Under the pieces are notes generated by a model. The model was not told the DNA's origin and did no database searches. It was given only the letters and a program-made list of their open reading frames with translations. The position numbers and the translations under genes are program-made. A DNA stretch of 12,796 nt from Candidatus Woesebacteria bacterium (lineage in GTDB: Bacteria > Patescibacteriota > Microgenomatia > UBA1400 > MFAQ01). The DNA lies in contig JAGVOE010000056.1 of NCBI GenBank assembly GCA_020052895.1, forward strand, positions 1 through 12,796, in the 5' to 3' direction. Numbering within the stretch: the stretch's first letter is position 1; each line of letters opens with the position of its first letter. Of the stretch, positions 11,794-12,796 are shown in pieces.

Positions 11794-11877
11794 CGGAGGA
11801 GGTGGGATTCGAACCCACGTAGGCTTGCACCTGCACGCTTTCCAAGCGTGTGGAATAGACCACTATCCGACTCCTCC
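11794..11877 (-). tRNA. tRNA-Ser(GGA)
   Basis: This 84-nt type II tRNA has a 7-bp acceptor stem GGAGGAG/CTCCTCC. The anticodon loop TTGGAAA lies between CACGC and GCGTG, giving anticodon GGA (reads UCC/UCU). A long variable arm typical of serine and the T-arm GTGGGTTCGAATCCCAC are present. The discriminator is G; CCA is not encoded (CAA follows). It begins 12 bp after the HAD gene on the same strand. Confidence 0.95.
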
Positions 11878-11889
11878 GTAGCCTCTATT

Positions 11890-12645
11890 TTACCTCAACC
11901 TCTCCAACGCCGATAGAAGCTGATTAATCTCATCCAACAACAACGTCTCTTTCGGAACTTCGCCCGTCCTATACATCGACCAAGTAGAACCCTTATGCAA
12001 CCACATCGTCCTCGCCCCAATACTAGCCGCAGGAATCACATCTCTATTCAAACTATCTCCCATCACCAAAGCCTCACCAGGCAATACTCCCATTTCTTTT
12101 ACCGCCTCTAACCAATCCTCTGCCCCTTTATGTTTGTTCTCGTCCACAATTTTAACTAAATCAAAGTACTCACTTAAGCCCGTACTAGCCAGTTTCCTCC
12201 AAGTCCACTCCACGTTAGCGTGAGTCACCAAAACCATTTTTACTCCCGCTGTTTTTAATATCTCCAAAACAGCTTTTGCTCCCGGCCTAATTCTCGGCGT
12301 CTCGCTATATATCTTCATTAAAATATCCATATTTTTAACCATCGCTTCTGCGTGGTCCGGAAATTGATCTGCCATTTTCCCCACTGTATCTTTCCACCTA
12401 ATGGGATTAACCCCCAGAGTTTTAAATCCCTCATCATTAAACTTCGTCAAATACTCATCCACCATTTCATAGCTCAAACCCGTCTCTTCTGCTACCACAC
12501 TTGCGTACTCTTCCATCTGTTTAATAAATATCTCTGCCGTGTAAATTAAGGTATCATCAAAATCAAAAAACAAGGCTTCAATTCCCAGCTTGTCTAGTTT
12601 TTCTTTGGTTTCATCTACGATTGGATCACTTAGCCATTCTTTCAT
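11890..12645 (-). CDS. HAD-superfamily hydrolase
   Basis: The 251-residue soluble protein contains the four HAD phosphatase motifs: FFDFDDTLI with Asp28 (nucleophile) and Asp30, VLVTHAN with Thr141, Lys173 in KHKGAEDW, and VMGDSLNRDVIPAASIGARTMWL with Asp197 and Asp202. A helical cap lies between motifs I and II (about 35-120), as in phosphoglycolate phosphatase-like and other haloacid dehalogenase relatives. The substrate cannot be told from sequence. The ATG has a TAGAAT hexamer seven bases upstream; the GGGGA next to the ATG is too close to serve as a Shine-Dalgarno. The gene lies between two tRNA genes in the same direction and ends 12 bp before tRNA-Ser, so they may share a transcript. 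Confidence 0.92.
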   Translation of the reverse strand: MKEWLSDPIVDETKEKLDKLGIEALFFDFDDTLIYTAEIFIKQMEEYASVVAEETGLSYEMVDEYLTKFNDEGFKTLGVNPIRWKDTVGKMADQFPDHAEAMVKNMDILMKIYSETPRIRPGAKAVLEILKTAGVKMVLVTHANVEWTWRKLASTGLSEYFDLVKIVDENKHKGAEDWLEAVKEMGVLPGEALVMGDSLNRDVIPAASIGARTMWLHKGSTWSMYRTGEVPKETLLLDEINQLLSALERLR

Positions 12646-12652
12646 TCCCCAT

Positions 12653-12658
12653 ATTCTA
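12653..12658 (-). promoter_or_regulatory. -10 box TAGAAT before the HAD gene (leaderless promoter candidate)
   Basis: On the minus strand TAGAAT ends seven bases before the ATG at 12645. No -35 match is evident in the AACTC-repeat spacer upstream. Confidence 0.4.
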
Positions 12659-12674
12659 CCCCCAATCTTTCTTC

Positions 12675-12691
12675 TTGAGTTTTTGAGTTCT
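12675..12691. repeat. AACTC short repeat
   Basis: TTGAGTTTTTGAGTT (12675-12689) is the exact reverse complement of 15 bases inside comF (9013-9027). GAGTTCT (12685-12691) matches the AGAACTC copies at 628-658. The repeat lies in the 51-bp spacer between tRNA-Arg and the HAD gene. Confidence 0.45.
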
Positions 12692-12696
12692 TTAAA

Positions 12697-12773
12697 TGGT
12701 GTACCCGATGAGATTCGAACTCATAACCTTTCCCTTCGGAGGGGAATGCTCTATCCAGTTGAGCTACGGATAC
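12697..12773 (-). tRNA. tRNA-Arg(CCG)
   Basis: The acceptor stem GTATCCG/CGGGTAC has 7 bp with one wobble. The anticodon stem-loop is TTCCC-CTCCGAA-GGGAA, giving anticodon CCG (reads CGG), and the T-arm is ATGAGTTCGAATCTCAT. The discriminator is A, and CCA is encoded at 12697-12699. It lies upstream of the HAD gene on the same strand. Confidence 0.95.
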
Positions 12774-12796
12774 TGATTGGACAGCTGCCGTGCGGA

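Noticed and set aside
11562..11822. Plus-strand frame of 86 codons ending in EEVGFEPT
   Set aside because: It reads through hairpin repeats and the antisense of tRNA-Ser; the EEVGFEPT ending is a well-known artefact of translating tRNA complements.
1..12796. CRISPR array, transposase, phage or toxin-antitoxin genes
   Set aside because: No regularly spaced repeats of 20-40 bp, no integrase or transposase motifs, and no paired small toxin/antitoxin frames were seen.

Overview
The window looks like chromosomal DNA of a bacterium from the Candidate Phyla Radiation (Patescibacteria), most likely a Microgenomates-type lineage. This is inferred from gene content: a pair of VirB2/TrbC-like two-helix membrane proteins, a coiled-coil plus SpoIID/LytB protein, a membrane PH-domain protein, a stripped-down ComF, and tight packing with many 4-10 bp gene overlaps. 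TGA ends at least two genes (at 5334-5336 and 10810-10812), so the genetic code is not the TGA=Gly code of Gracilibacteria/Absconditabacteria. No rRNA or taxonomic marker is present, so the placement is tentative.

Layout. (1) 1-627: the 3' part of a trans-polyprenyl diphosphate synthase, followed by a three-hairpin dispersed repeat (689-759) and a small hypothetical gene (832-1119) that converges on and overlaps uppS. (2) 1018-2603, minus strand: a cysteine-rich VirB2-like membrane protein, a second VirB2-like protein, and uppS. (3) 2629-7195, plus strand: a nested palindromic element, a secreted SpoIID/LytB protein, then a three-gene cluster of a PH-domain membrane protein, a small two-helix protein and a 620-residue one-helix protein with a propeller-like C-terminus. 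A bidirectional terminator at 7199-7225 closes it. (4) 7232-8407, minus strand: the trans-translation locus, with smpB, a small unknown gene behind it and ssrA (tmRNA) under its own promoter. (5) 8447-11602, plus strand: comF, then a compact zinc/manganese ABC importer (binding protein, ATPase, permease) with overlapping stops and starts. (6) 11603-11793: a tRNA-like fold-back repeat region and terminator. (7) 11794-12773, minus strand: tRNA-Ser(GGA), a HAD phosphatase and tRNA-Arg(CCG), all in one direction.

How the parts fit. The prenyl synthase and UppS act in isoprenoid and lipid-carrier synthesis. The SpoIID-like protein and VirB2-like proteins are envelope or pilus functions. smpB and ssrA form the ribosome-rescue system. 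The ABC genes form one metal importer.

Two genome-wide themes stand out. First, most operon-leading start codons sit 5-7 nt after a good -10 hexamer, which points to leaderless mRNAs, while internal genes use overlaps or a Shine-Dalgarno site. Second, short GC-rich palindromes are scattered between genes, and two related copies appear to have inserted in frame into protein genes (the SpoIID signal peptide and comF).
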